This document shows positions 22,838 through 36,083 of a stretch of DNA of 64,000 nucleotides, one piece after another (the first letter of the stretch is position 1; each line of letters starts with the position of its first letter). The DNA is from Blasia pusilla. Its lineage: Eukaryota > Marchantiophyta > Marchantiopsida > Blasiales. Under the pieces are notes generated by a model. The model had not been told where the DNA came from, ran no database searches, and saw nothing but the letters and a program-made list of their open reading frames with translations. Location of the stretch: positions 11,966,001-12,030,000 of the forward strand of contig CM114275.1 of NCBI GenBank assembly GCA_050084515.1, written 5' to 3'. Made by a program: the position numbers and the translations under genes.

Positions 22838-23295
22838 TGCAACCCATCGGATTCCGACGGGTTGCACTCGGAAAAAGTTCATAACATTCTCCTAGCCCAA
22901 CCCGTGTCTTATTGCAACGTGACGGAATCTGACGGATTGCACTTATCCGAGGAGGTTGTACACCATACGCCATTTCAAGAGGTCTATGCAACCCGTCAGA
23001 TTTCGACAGGTTGAATGACCCGCTTCCCACTCATCTTTCACGTATGTCTTAAAGACCCCCAAGTTTGGACCAACTACAACCTGTAAGAATCCGACAGGTT
23101 GAACAAATTCCATCCAAGACCCTATCCTTATCAGGGAATCACTTGCATATGCAACCCGTTGGAATTTGATGGGTTGACCAACATAACCCCTTGCAACCTA
23201 TTGGAGTCCGACGGGTTGCATTTCCAAATTGACTCGCTTTCATCCCAACTCTTAAAGGCAACTCCATAACAACTCGTCGGGCTCGGACGGGTTGC
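22838..23295. repeat. Array of seven 29-bp palindromes (array 1)
   Basis: Copies begin at 22838, 22913, 22987, 23075, 23150, 23192 and 23267, so start-to-start spacings are 75, 74, 88, 75, 42 and 75 bp. Each follows the pattern of arm TGCAACCCGTCGGA, one free base, then the reverse complement of the arm. The first copy is nearly perfect (one arm change, CCCATCGG). Others carry mostly C-to-T or G-to-A changes at the CG positions. Sequences between copies are not similar to each other. The array lies 5' of the coiled-coil gene fragment. Confidence 0.85.
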
Positions 23296-23299
23296 TTAC

Positions 23300-25190
23300 C
23301 CATTCATCTGATGTAGAAATATTCCTGATCGCTTGGTCCAATCTGCTCGCGATGGTTCAACCTAACTACCAACTGCCTGTCAAAAAACTTTTTTCATAAA
23401 ATAAACCCTAGTAGTGTTAGTTTGTTCCTCTTCTCCAATTGTCTCCTACTAGCCCTCCACCATTGAAAATTAATTTATAATCTCTCCTCTCCTTTCCTAT
23501 GAAAATTTGTATACTTTTGGGAAAAATCATCATGAAATCTTCACTTGTTGAAAATTTTCTATTTTCTATTTTCTTCTCAATATTAAGTCTAACTTTTAAG
23601 CAATCTCTTGCTGAAAAATTGATTACTTTCTTCTCCCTTATTAAATTTTTATTATTATTTTATATTCATATGAATGAAATTAATAATAGAGTAAAAAATT
23701 CGCGAAATGTAAACCATATGTTGGACCAATAAAGAGAAGACAAAAAAACTCCAAAAAATGCCCTTAGTAACATGACAGCAATTCAGTAGAAGTGGAGGGC
23801 ACCTTACGTACACACACACATATGAAAGAATTTGTCATTTCGAGGTGCATAGAATCTAGATCCCGAATACTTGATCAAGTCCGGGTACAAGGAATGTAAA
23901 GGACGTCTACCTCCATCCTCAAACGTCATATTGCAAAACCGAATCCTACGATGGGAGAAATATCTCCTTCACGTGCTCATATGCGTACTTTTGCGAAAAC
24001 CTATAGAGAACGATAGAAGAAACATCAAGAACCCGAAGGACAGGAGATAGAAGACGACCCCAGCATCGTTGCATCTCGTCGGCGAACTGAACGAGTCTCG
24101 CCGACTTCAGTCCTCTTTAAGCGTCAAGGGGGTTAGAAAGTCGCCACACCCAATTTATAAGAGCTTCTTCCGCTTCCACGTCTGCATTTGATTGTAGTGG
24201 TAATCGTGGCGCTAGAGGAGTACTTTGTTGTCCCTACATAACAGAATCTGCCCTTCACCTAAAGCCCACATCGGCGGCCCTAATTTACCTCGTGACAGCT
24301 ATGAAAAGACCCCGAGTGATCCCAAGAAAAGTTTCGTAAGGAGCGGACGCGCATTGAATGCTAATGCCTTAGCTATTGCCATACGTAGGTGACGAACTAA
24401 TGCGAACACCTAGTTTCCGTTTTAACCGGGAAAGGTTCCATTTCAATTCGTCCGCCGAATGACAAAAGCCCATCCTTGATCCTTTCTCATAGAATGTATT
24501 CTTGAGGACGTTTCGCTCGCAAAGTGACAAGTCAGATAAGTGTCAGCGTAGCCCCACGCATTGGACCGACATAACCCAAGCTTTTCGATACATAGAGAGA
24601 GAGCCGCCAGAGGTATATATGCAGGTAGTTTACACATGATACGTAGTAGTTTTATTTGTGGACAGTGAATACTAGGGACATGAACACCTGCAGGTTCTTA
24701 CTTACGTGTAGTCAGACATGTCTCTCGGGTCTAGCAAACTAGAAACTGATAATCTGACAAGATGCGGACCTGCACATCGTAAAGCACAGCTGCATTCACA
24801 ACATGACTCACTCCGATGTACAGCTGCCTCCTGAGGGCAAATGAATTGAAATTTCTCATCGAAAACTCTTCACAACTACTGCTGTAGACAAACCACAGCC
24901 ACTAGGCACCTCTATGTTTATGTTCATTCTTTCCTCAGAACAGTTTGAACCTATATATGTACTGCCTCTAAAACCTACGTAAATACAGAGGAGAGTGAGA
25001 GTAGCTACCAATCTGAATCAGAACACAGGCTGATGGGGTTGATAAGACATGGCATCAGAGACTAAACTACAGCTCCCATGCCTCCCACATTTGATCTGAT
25101 GCTTAATTACTGAAGGGCCACCAAGTCTAACTATTTACACCTTCGCATCAGCTGAGGGGTAACAACTGGTGTGAAGTTATATATGACCCC
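23300..25190. other. Intergenic stretch downstream of the RLT gene
   Basis: No gene or transposon domain was recognised. The part next to 25200 should contain the 3' untranslated region and polyadenylation region of the RLT gene (minus strand). A short (CA)n lies near 23812-23820. Confidence 0.35.
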
Positions 25191-25217
25191 AAATGCTCCT
25201 TGAAGCACGTGATACCA

Positions 25218-26195
25218 TCAATCCTCATCAGTATCTCTAGCAGACTCTGCACCATCATCACCTTCCTCAACTTCATCTTCATCTTCATCCTCAGGATCTG
25301 GTTCACCAGCTCCATCTGCATCATCATCCTCTCCCTCAACATCCCTGCCATAGCTATCCTCATCGTACTGTCTATCCTCATCTTCCTCATCACCTTCCTC
25401 AGCCTGACCATCCTCCTCACTATCCTCCGCTTGCCCATCATCATCACCATCCTCCACCTGCACTTCATCATCTCCTTCATCCACATCCTCCACATCCTCT
25501 TCATCATCCTCAAGCATTCCACCAGTGTTCTCTTCATCATCATCCTCCACTTCCTCTTGATCTTGGTTATCTTCCAACTGTTCCTCTGATTCCTCCCACT
25601 CACCTTTGCTGAAGCCTTCTTCTTCACTTTCAACCTCTTCCTCTTCAGGCTCAGCAGCTTGCCCTGAAACTGGTTTTCGATTTGCAACTTCCTGGCACAT
25701 AAGCTCATTGGGATTCTTCTCTTTGGGCAGCTTATCAATCCTTCGTACTGCACTTTGACTGCGGCGACCTCCACGAGACCCTCGGCCACGAGCTCGTCCT
25801 GTACCACGGCCTCTGGGTCTGCCCCGAGAGCGCCCTTGTCCTTTTCCCCCAACCTTCCCTGCTTGCTTTGCATCATTTCCTGGTATTAATATGCCTTGCT
25901 CCTGGAATTGGAGCTTCCGCTTTGAACCCTTCTTCAGTCCCACCCTTGCAGTACTAGTTGGGAGACTTCTACTGTTGCGACTACCTCGACCTCCCCGACT
26001 GCCACGGCCTCTCCCCCGGCCTCGACCTCTTCCTCTCCCACTCGCTACCTCACCCACAGGCTCACCATCGTCATCAACTGGAAGATTCTCAGTGACAGGC
26101 ACCTCCGGTGTACTTCGTGAGGAAAATACACCAATGTTGGTGTGCATAAGCTGATGTGGTGACACAGGACACAGGTCACTTAGTACTTCAAAATT
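25218..26195 (-). other. Last RLT exon: Arg-Gly repeats followed by a long acidic tail
   Basis: The exon encodes about 325 residues. The first third has GR/RGG-rich runs (VASGRGRGRGRGRGRGSRGG, later GRSRGRPRGRGTGRARGRG), some resembling AT-hook RGRP cores. From about residue 120 of the exon to the stop, most residues are Glu and Asp. Such tails can bind histones or nucleic acid. The acceptor chosen at 26196 follows TTGTTGTTTAG; a second in-phase acceptor (CATCAG before 26153) would shorten the exon by 14 codons. The antisense strand is open over a long stretch only because of the repetitive codons. Confidence 0.7.
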
Positions 26196-29100
26196 CTAAA
26201 CAACAATCACATCCCACCTCTAAACACAATTGAAAATGAGAAACTATACAGGACATGTGCCACAAATTGGAAATAGTTTATGACTCCAATTAAGTAGTGA
26301 TTAACTAGTGCTATGATGCTTTTCCAGACTTCCCTGTTCAGCTTGGACCCCAGTGAGTTCCATTGTAGGATGACCATAGAACATGAGAATAAAACTAGGC
26401 TTCACACCCAAAGTTTAGAATATCCCACAGCAACCAGCACGGGCATGATAGAAAGTATGATTAGAAGAACAAAATATAAGCAGTTATTAACTCAAACTAA
26501 ACGGCCGCTTGGAAACTGCAAGAGAAAGTGTTGAATATCAGTACAAAGTCGTTGTCACTAGCTGCACAGAGAACTTACATTCTTTAGCTCTTCTTCCTCC
26601 TGCTTTTGCCGCCTCTTCTTCTCCTCAGAGCTGTATGAAAGGGCAGCATCAAATGCCATGACACGCAGAGCAACAGCTGCAGAAGTCTGTGGGACCCAGG
26701 GAGCCACCTGATTCTCAGCTGTAACACTAGGACTTGCAGTTGCACTTAACAATTCCTCTGTTGTTTCATACGATGAGGATAACCACTCTCGTTGCATCCT
26801 GCTTTCCAGCTCTGTGAAACACTGCACTTGACAATCAACAATTCCATTGACATTACCAGGCATGCATTCTACAAAAAAACAAGAACCTCTCGAGCTCATC
26901 TGCCTCACCAGAATCCCAGAATACCACTGTTTAAGTTGGGTGACCATCACATTCTTAGAATGCTTCGGACAAAGATTGAGGGATTCCAAACTCTTTGAGG
27001 AACTACTCATCTTTCTTGTACCTCCCGAGCTCATCACTCTTGCCAGAACGCCAGAATACCACTGTCAGTTGTTGGACCATCAAGTTGTTAGAGTGCAGAG
27101 GTGAAAGATTGATGGATTCCAATTCTCTGATCTACCATTCATCATTCTTGGTGAGTGGTAGATCCAAGGCCACCACAAATCATCAAGAGCCTCCCTGCTC
27201 TGCAAAGCATGAGCAGTAAGAAAAAAGTAAACAGGGCAAGTAGTAAGGGGAAGACTGATTCCAGGATAGAGATTGGATCTTCCAAATACTTACCATGCTC
27301 ATTTGGATCATTTTCACTATTAATAGATGATGTTAGTAAGGATCCCACGCGGAGAATATATGAATTGAAACAGTTCTCTACATCTTCCTCCTAATTTATT
27401 TGACAAGAGCTGTCTGCAGGCTTCTAACAAGATACTTGGGCTAAAGGCAATAGGTCAGGAAGGGCTTTGGTCTGCATACTACTATAAGAATGACTCCACT
27501 AGAGCAGCAGAGCAGCAGAGCATCTTTATTGCCAAGAGGAAAATCACAAAAAGACCTGATGGTACATATCCTCTTTTGTCATTCCAAAAAACAGTTGAAA
27601 ATGAACCTGAAGAAGCTCAGTTGGAGTGGCTGCACGCTTCAATGCCGCTGCCCATGCTCTTCGATGTTGCGAATCCCAAGGATCTCTGAATGCTTCTGAT
27701 GGAATAACAACCTGTATTCAAGAAAAGGTAGTTTAGGAACTCACAAGGTTTGAAGAACTAGCTCACATTCCTTCAAAGACACACAAGGCTTTCCTCACAT
27801 GAAACATCATATCCTTCACCATGGTATTATGCAGTTCGTACCTCAATGGCTAAAATGTCGGCCTTCAGAATCTGAAGCCGTGGAGGAACAACACTCGAGG
27901 GCCCACATAATTTCCATGCTGGATCCTTTTTCTTCATTCTGTCTTCACACTCTCGTGTGTGAAGATCATGCTTGGTCTGGGTCTTTGGGAAAGTGGCATG
28001 GCAAAATTGACAGTGCTTGTCAGATACCCAGTAAAGATCATGGCATTTTGGACAGCAAATTAGTAAATCCGGCTCTCTCTTCCTACCAGTTTTGGCCACT
28101 CTCAAAGCTGAAAGTGAGCGGGTGTTTTCAGTCCAAATCCAGTGCTCAAAATCTTTGAAGCGTTCGAATGCTCGATGCTTTTCGGCATCAGTTTTACCAA
28201 GATCAACGACAATAGAGCCAGACCTTTGAGGAGACTCAGGCCCAAGCCCACTGGAAGGACTCCCATCCACTGCTGCAGCAAGGGTAACTCCTGATCCAAC
28301 ACTTATTCCGACATAATCAACAAGTTTTCCACCTTCACCAGGCTCAGACTTCACATCAGTTTGAGGACTACATAAGCTTCTGCTCAATAACATAGTCCTC
28401 ATTGCTGGCCTGAGAGAACTTTCCAGTCTCACTAGAACAGCATGAAGTGCAGCTTCCCGAGTACCTCGAATGTCCAGTGAGGACATAAGTGCATCTAGCG
28501 CCTGCAAATCCGAGCCAGAAACATTAGAAGGCATGGATAATTGGATAGAGAAGTAGAAACTTTCAGGTGAGTTTACCCTATACGACCCTGCCTAGCAGTG
28601 AAGGGAGATTTGAGTTTATAACAGATTACCTCCTCCGTGTCAATGACCTCCCACTGACCGTCTATACTGGATTCAAAAAAAATTCGACCACAACTCGGGT
28701 CCTGTCCACCTCTACATGTGACAAATTGCCAGTAGCGATTCCGCCGTCGGTCGGTGCCCAAAGGAAGTGATCTGACGACATATAATTCCTCTGCCCACAC
28801 TCCAATGTCAGCCTTCACCTGGGCCCGAGACCTCTCAGATCCGTGGCCCGAAATAGCCACTGCTTCTTGAGCACCCACCCCTTCTTGTTGGTTCTTCTCA
28901 TACGATGCAACACTTTTCTCCTCAAATGTTGGGTTCTGGTCAACCACTGTGAGGGCATCAGGCCCAACGGAAGACTCCATGGGTGCTAGATTTAGCTCTA
29001 GAATATTCTCTTGCTTGCTTGTAACAACAGATTCCAGCGGCTTTTCCCCCAACAGAATGGTGGGAGCAGAAGGCGCATCTACAGCTGCAGTGACATCACC

Positions 29101-32100
29101 CGATTCATTCTTTGCTACAGCTAACAAAGCAGGCTGTGATTTTAACAACTGTTCTTCTTTGTGACGACGCCTCTCAATCTGAGCTTCAGCCCACATCTGT
29201 CGTTTCAAAGCACTTGCAGCTTCCATTCTAGCCTGTAGAAATGCCAGCTGTCAGTTAGACCATTGTTACAGCACAAAAACGCACTGAAAAATTACAAATG
29301 CGTGGGAGAGCCAGCTCTACATATGTTTCACAAAAGGCAGCTTCAGAATACTGAGTTGTGACAGGACCAATTTTATAAATAGAGTGTTAAGTAGTCTCAC
29401 TGTGAACACCACACACATGGCTCGTGCCAATCCACCTAACATGCAAGTGGGTGTTGAATACAAAATCACAATTCATCAAGATCCTAGGATTTTTTTGGCA
29501 TGACACACACGAGATCAGGAAAGACTCCACAACATATTTTGACCTTTGACCATGTGTAAGGTAAGTAAGCTGGTTGAAGAAATGCTGGCCTTCTGAGCCT
29601 TCAAAAAAGGCATCAAGGAGCTTGACTTCCGACATACACCACCAGCACCCATTTCAACCCAGTAAAATGTCCTAAGACTCACCTCCAAAGCAAGTCGGAT
29701 ACTGTTGCCCTCATTCACAACATTTACCAATGCCACCAGAGCCATAAGACGCTCCTCTACGCTTAGGTCCGAGTATTCTCCTTCCATCAAACCTTGAACC
29801 CAAGGTTCTCCCACTTGACTCTCATCTATCTCCATCTCTTCCTCTGCTAAGCTTTCAGACTTTGCCAGATCCTCCGCTTCAAGGCTTTCATTCTTTGAAA
29901 CAGAATCCTGTAAGTTGCACCACAGTTGAACAAGAGGGATTTGAATAATGAATGCATTTATGTCTTGATGGGAATAGCCTTCACAAAAACCTTCACCTTA
30001 GAAAACAATGCAATTCAACAAGATCACTGTTTCTTCCTATTAGAAATTCTTGCCTTCAGGAGTGGGGTGTCAACATCAGCATCTGCATCCTCCACATCTT
30101 GTCCATCTGAATCATACTCTTCTTCCCTCTCGACTTCTTCACCATCGTCAGCCTCTTTCTCTGCTTCTTCTGCGTCCAGGAAGCCACTTTGAAACAACTT
30201 TATTCTTTCCCTAGCTGCCTGCAACACCTCCTCTGTCTCTTCTGGATCCTTTCTGAATGCTGGCCGTACGGAATAGGTAGATGGAGCCACGCGCTCAAAC
30301 AGGTTGGTATCTCGAGACAGTGCTGCTGCTATAGATGCTTCAGGTGTCTTGCTAGTTGTCAGATCTCGCAGACCTGATTTCTGAGGTACCCCATTTGGAC
30401 AGACCAACAAGTACAGATTCAAATTCTTGGACTGTTCACCTTTAAAGATCTTTCAGGCAGACAAAGATATTTTGATGAAACTACACACTATACAGCTGAA
30501 TGAAGGAAATATGATTGGCATGTAAGTTCCTTATATATGTTTGTCTCCAGTACACATAATACCTGTATTTTGTCGGCAACTTCCAAAATCGAGAGGCCCT
30601 TGCATCCTTCGAGAGAGAGAACATGGAATGCAGCATACTTGACTGTGCCTGGTGTAAGTCGATACCTACATCTGCGCAGATGCCCAACACCTTTCCCCTG
30701 CATAAGGGCAACAGCACTTGCTGCTGCAGCACCTGACCTCAAAATAGTCACTGCATTTTCCTCTTCAGTATGCTCCTGAACATGGGATCAATAAAAGTTG
30801 CATTGATCAGCTCGCTTCTCTCCATAAACCAGGACTCAACACCTTGCTTGTAGACAACTCTGACTACTGAAAACCCAAACAAATTCACCAATGACTAAGA
30901 CTATCTAGACTTGAAAGAAAAGATAATTGCCAATAACACTTACAGGACATCCCAGACTCAATACCAGACCACAATATAACTAGCTAACAGACACTTTTGT
31001 GCATAATTTGACATCACCTTGCACAACCCTGATAAAGGACCCATCTACCAAAAAAAAAAATTAATTACTAAAAAGAGAGTCATCTCAGAGAATCTGGCCT
31101 TCCACCAATCTGAAAGGAACATAGCAGGCAAGAGAAAATACCTCTGTCTCTTCTCTTTGTTGGGCCGGAACCTCAACATTCCTCTTCCTCCACTTAGGAC
31201 CATACCCTGCTGCCAGAGCAAACTGTCGTAGTATCTCTGGCCATGTCAAGGGGTTCACACGCTGACCCCATTCACGGATATCGAATCCCCATTCATGAGC
31301 CTGTGAAGGTCACCACTGAATGTCAAGCTTAGAGTTGGAAATCCTGCACATGCCACCTAGGCTAAAATACACAGTACCAGGCAATAACATACGGCAGAGA
31401 TCAACTACTCAAGAAGTGAACATACCGCTTCAACAAGTTGCGGGTGGCCACCAGAAGCTAGTGCAATTGCATTTTGACTTCCTACAGCCCCACTGGATGC
31501 AGCTTGCGCCGCATCATCTATATTTTTCACCATTGTCTTTACCAAAGCAATATGTATCTCACCAAGAAGTCTTGGATCCTGCTCACCAAACAAATTTGAT
31601 TACATTGACTGGAGATCACCTAAGCTACTATCATTGGTCAATCTATATATCATTACAATATCTCTACAACCTTCTATAACCACCGGTTTCTGTTTGTGTG
31701 TCATTCATACTTATTACTGTGACCTTGTACATGCTTATCAAATTTAAAAGCAATAAAAATTTCCAGCAAATTAACCAAGCCTTCTAAGAGCTAAATTCCT
31801 CAGTAAATAAGTCATGATTACTTTCACTTACGAAGTCATGCAGGCCCTGCGCAAATTCATCGAGTGTGAATGGCCACAACCCAATGACATCTGCAAATGT
31901 TGTCAAGAATCTCCACACCTGAAAAGAAGAAAAGCATCAGACTGGGCGTGTGAGCACATAAAATAACTAAACCAAAGTGGTAAGCACAGTTTAGACCACT
32001 GACTTAGGCATTGTGATTTCAAATTTTAGTTTAATGACTAATGATGCAAAATAAATTCCGTTGTGGAAATTTGAGTGTTTGCCACAAGGGGGATCAACAT

Positions 32101-35100
32101 AATCCATTGATTTCAAAACTTAGATTCCCAGCGACAAACTGCACATGGTAGTGACATATTACCATGAAGAAGTGACCAATGCAATGCTCAAGCTCACACC
32201 AAGGACGTATTGACAAGGCCAGTTTCATTCTGACTGATGCAGGAGGGAACTTTTTCAACAACACTGTAGCATCCAAACAAATGACACCAAAGTCAGTTGA
32301 CAGGCAACAAAACACGAACAAGATGAATTCCGACTTAGTCCACTGAAGTAGAACTAGGTAGAGCATGTACAGACGAGACATAAATAGAAGCATAACAGAA
32401 TTGATCAGTATAAAAAGATTCACCCTAGTGCAATTACGTTGTTGTGCATGAAGAAACTTGCATCCTTCACTAGCTACGTCTCTTACTCCCACAAGTCTTA
32501 GCTTCTCAATTTAAGTCATGATTCCTTTCACAACAATTGCTCTCTCCAAGAAGTAGCTACCTCTATCCTTACAGGAATATATAAGACTGAGACAGAATTT
32601 TTCAACACAGCCAGAGAATTAGGTTGATTACATGCACGTCACACATGTCAAGGCCCGAGAAATTCAGTCCCCTGTCCACATACCTGTAGAGCCATCTATG
32701 ACTGGAGCACCACCATCATCAATGCCATTGATGGAGAATAACCCCTGAGAAGTTGCAGACTCCATCAGCTCCAGCTGTTCATCATCAATGGTGTCCATGG
32801 ACTCTTTTGAGAGCTTCTTGGCTGCTGCTCTCTCAGTTGCTGCCTTTAGCCTGGCAGCTTCTTTTGCCTTCCTCACCTCCTCTTTGCGCCGCTGCTTTTC
32901 CATCTATTTACCAATCAAGCGATTGAAGGATGAATATTGCTAGAAGCACGTAAGGAGGAATTCAGCTTCTATCAACCACACATGAAGGCCTATGAAAGAA
33001 AGAAAACCTACCCTCTTGTTCTCCTTGAGGACCATTCTCTCTTGTCGTTCCATTTCCCTCCTCTGCTCTCTTTGTATCCGCTCCTCCTCTCGCAGCTTTT
33101 CGCGAATGGCTCTTTCTTCTTCTTTCCGCTTGTCGCGATACTGCTTCTCTAATTCCCGACGCATCTGTTCCTCCTTCTGCGAGACAGGAAGGTCATAATG
33201 TGCACATTCAGCATGGGGGATGTTGTGTATTTCCACCCCCGCGATGGACTGTATCTCACTTTCAACTGTAAGTTAAGTAACAAAGTGCTCTTTGATTTCA
33301 CAAGTCAGATCTAGATGTGACCACAACACAACTCTTTGAACTCTCCATATCTCAGGACAATACTGGCTTCATAGCATCTGAAATCATGTCCACAGAACTA
33401 GCATGAAATCGTTGAAAAGTCTATTTGGCCTCACTGTACACATGAATTGAATAGTATATTACCTTCCGCCGTACGACTTCTTGTCGTTCCAGCTCTCTTT
33501 TCACTCGCTTAACATGGGCTTCTGATTCTTTGGCCACCTTCATTTCCTCACTCTGCGGGAGAAACCAGAGACGCCTCAGGAGAGTTTTACTGGTGTTAAC
33601 AGTAGGCAGCATATTGCTCACTTACAGATGCATCGACACTGCTATCCTCCAGCTAAATCACCTTGTACATAGATAAGGGTTGAAGTGATAGTGACTTCCG
33701 AAAGGAGATTTCCACAAATTGCACCTGTTGCTCCAAGACTTGACATGCAGGTAGATGCAAAGATATTCCAGAGTAAACTGCTGAACATACCTTGCGCTTC
33801 TTCTCCATCCGAGCTTGTTCATGTTCTTGAAAGAGAGCTAGATTGTCCGAAGGGCCTACAAAAGGCTGATTGGCAGCCATTGCTTGAATTGTAGACTGAC
33901 GAACACCCATTTGCCCATCTACTTCAAAGCTATGATATAAACCCCGCTGCTGAGTCTCATCCAAACCAAGCCCATTCTGTGCATACAAACCACCAAGCCT
34001 GCTTTCACCCGGTGGCAAAAGGCTAATCCCAACATTTTGTACTCTTTCTTGTGGGAAGCCATACCCATCCCCTGACATTAAATGCATATTTGTGGGTAAG
34101 AAAGCCCCCAAAGGAGAAAGAGCACGAACCCTGGAAGCTGGAAGCAAATCAAAAGGCCTCTCAGAATTCGGGTGAAGATTCAACTGAATTTGTCTTTGAT
34201 GGCTCTGGCCCTCTTCTCGTGCCGTAGGCTGCTCGGGTAAAAACTGAAATTCTCGAGGTGTTCGTGAAACTTGTTGAGCACTGACACTTTGCTGTCCAGA
34301 CAGTCCTACTGCTTTACGCTTCATCCCTGTTGTTGGCAAAGGAGGGAGCCCAAAAGCTCCAGCCTGAGAAAGCTCCCGAAAAATTCATTCACTGATTTAG
34401 TGTTTGATCAGAGACAAACCCTAAAACAAAAGACTTCCTAAGATCTAGGGGATGTCTTCCCACCATAGCTTCAAGCAGAGTGAGTCGTCTGTGTGTGGCT
34501 TAGTTTACATTCTTGGAGTAGTTGGCAACAACTTGGTCGGCAAAATATAGAAATCATCACAAGGACACACATGATTCTCACCAGGTGTAATTTTTTTCTT
34601 GCGCACAATTTTAACTTACACATGGTGGCAGCCAATACACCTATTGCCAGTATCGATCAATTCCAACAGAATCAAACCATGCAAAACAAAGCTTTACAAA
34701 GGATTCCTAGTAGTTTTCATATTGAAGTGCTCCTAAAAACCCATGGTAAGAAAATCTCGTCAAATCCAGCAGAATGTAATTCCCAATCCACAATATCAAG
34801 AGACATCACTTGTAGTTATCATATTTCTCTCGTTAATAGTTGGAATATTGGTAGAATACACGCAACAAAGCCAAGGTTTGAAAGTCAGTCACAAGTCGAT
34901 TAAACTTTGCAACCATGACAAGATCCCATTGCAAATTGGAGAAAGCTGTACAGGAGTGGTTCAGGATGGTAATTATGGCGGAAGCGACACGTATCCGCCA
35001 GTAAAACCACGACTTCATGCACAACCCCCTCTAGCATAACGAAAGTGTTCTAACGCCTTGAAGTGAACTTCCAGAGGTACTACGCCTCAGAAAGCCTTAT

Positions 35101-36083
35101 CAACTCGAGTAATCCGACATATTAGCAGGACTTACTTTGCTTGGACGAGTTTCTTGACGCTCTTGGGCTCTATCTTCGCTGTGAACTCGTTGAGGTGTGG
35201 CAGCTACTCTCTGCTCCAACTTGTGTTCTGCCAAAGTCCAGGAAGAGACTTGTGAGTTTGACTGCCAAGCGGTCCGGGAGAGATTTTACTGCGAACAAGT
35301 TCGTAGGCTAAAATCACACTGTACCTATGGGGGCTCCAAAAGCACCCGGTGGAAGGGGGTCAAACTCAACCCCCAATATCGGTCCATCCTCTCTTATGGG
35401 TTCTCCCAACTGTACTTCAACAGCAGTGACGGCAGCATTTTCTGCTGCAATTCTGGGATCGACTATTCTCCCAGTAGCAACCTGTTTCCTCTGCCTGGGG
35501 GCATGCTCAGGCTCCTGCACAACTTTTCTGTGCTGCTGAGCAATTGCTGAACCTCGTGCCATGACTCCATATTCTTCCTCATCGAACTCGAACTCGTCAT
35601 TGTAGCCATTGTGACCCATGATAGCGGTGTCTCCCATTTCAGATTCTAATACTGCTGCCGGATATCCTCCTTTGAAAGGGGCTCCAGACTTCTCTACCGT
35701 CTTCTGCTTTTTCCGTCCAGCACCAGTAGTCTCATCATCCTTCCCCTTCCTGTCTTTCAACCTTCTGTGACAAAACCACATTTGCAGCTGTTTGTCCGAA
35801 AGACTGAGCTGCAGCGACAGTTCTGCTCGGACGGCTTCAGTGGGATATCTATCCTCTGCAGGAAAATAGGACAGAGCGTTCAGTGTACACACCAAAACTA
35901 TTTTCAATTGAGATGAAGCTAGCTAACGAGACTGGGAGACAGTTTTTTATGAAATTGAAGGTCTCCCCTGCTCTTACCCGCATATACTCGTTCCAGAGCT
36001 TCGAGTTGGAAGGGAGTTTTCATCCTTCTCTTAGGGTTTTTCTCTTCAGGCGAGGAGACCCTATTATCGCCATCGGAATCCAT
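25218..36083 (-). CDS. Homeobox-DDT domain protein of the RINGLET (RLT) family, ISWI-complex subunit
   Basis: Nineteen exons: 36083-35978, 35855-35325, 35227-35136, 34363-33791, 33552-33463, 33176-33012, 32903-32684, 32263-32163, 31918-31832, 31578-31426, 31300-31142, 30775-30563, 30380-30054, 29907-29683, 29232-28630, 28501-27842, 27711-27607, 26821-26579 and 26195-25218. They join in frame to about 1876 residues, the size of the family. Domains: homeobox (about 19-77, LSDKQLQMWFCHRRLKDRKG), basic coiled coil (about 420-590), DDT (about 593-665, KKFPPASVRMKL to WPFTLDEFAQ), HARE-HTH (about 707-830), WHIM region (about 960-1040, GEYSDLSVEERLMAL), WSD region (about 1170-1215, DRRRNRYWQF), a Cys4 zinc segment CCPKCHDLYW (near 1370) and an Arg-Gly-rich then acidic tail (1552-1876). 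Arabidopsis RLT1/2 bind CHR11/CHR17 remodellers and repress flowering genes. Intron 13 uses a GC donor. The first codon has no competing upstream start in exon 1. Confidence 0.92.

Noticed and set aside
25200-25589. 129-codon plus-strand frame rich in Ile, Leu and Phe, like a membrane protein
   Set aside because: It is the antisense of the Glu/Asp-rich last RLT exon; repetitive GAA/GAT codons leave the other strand open and hydrophobic.
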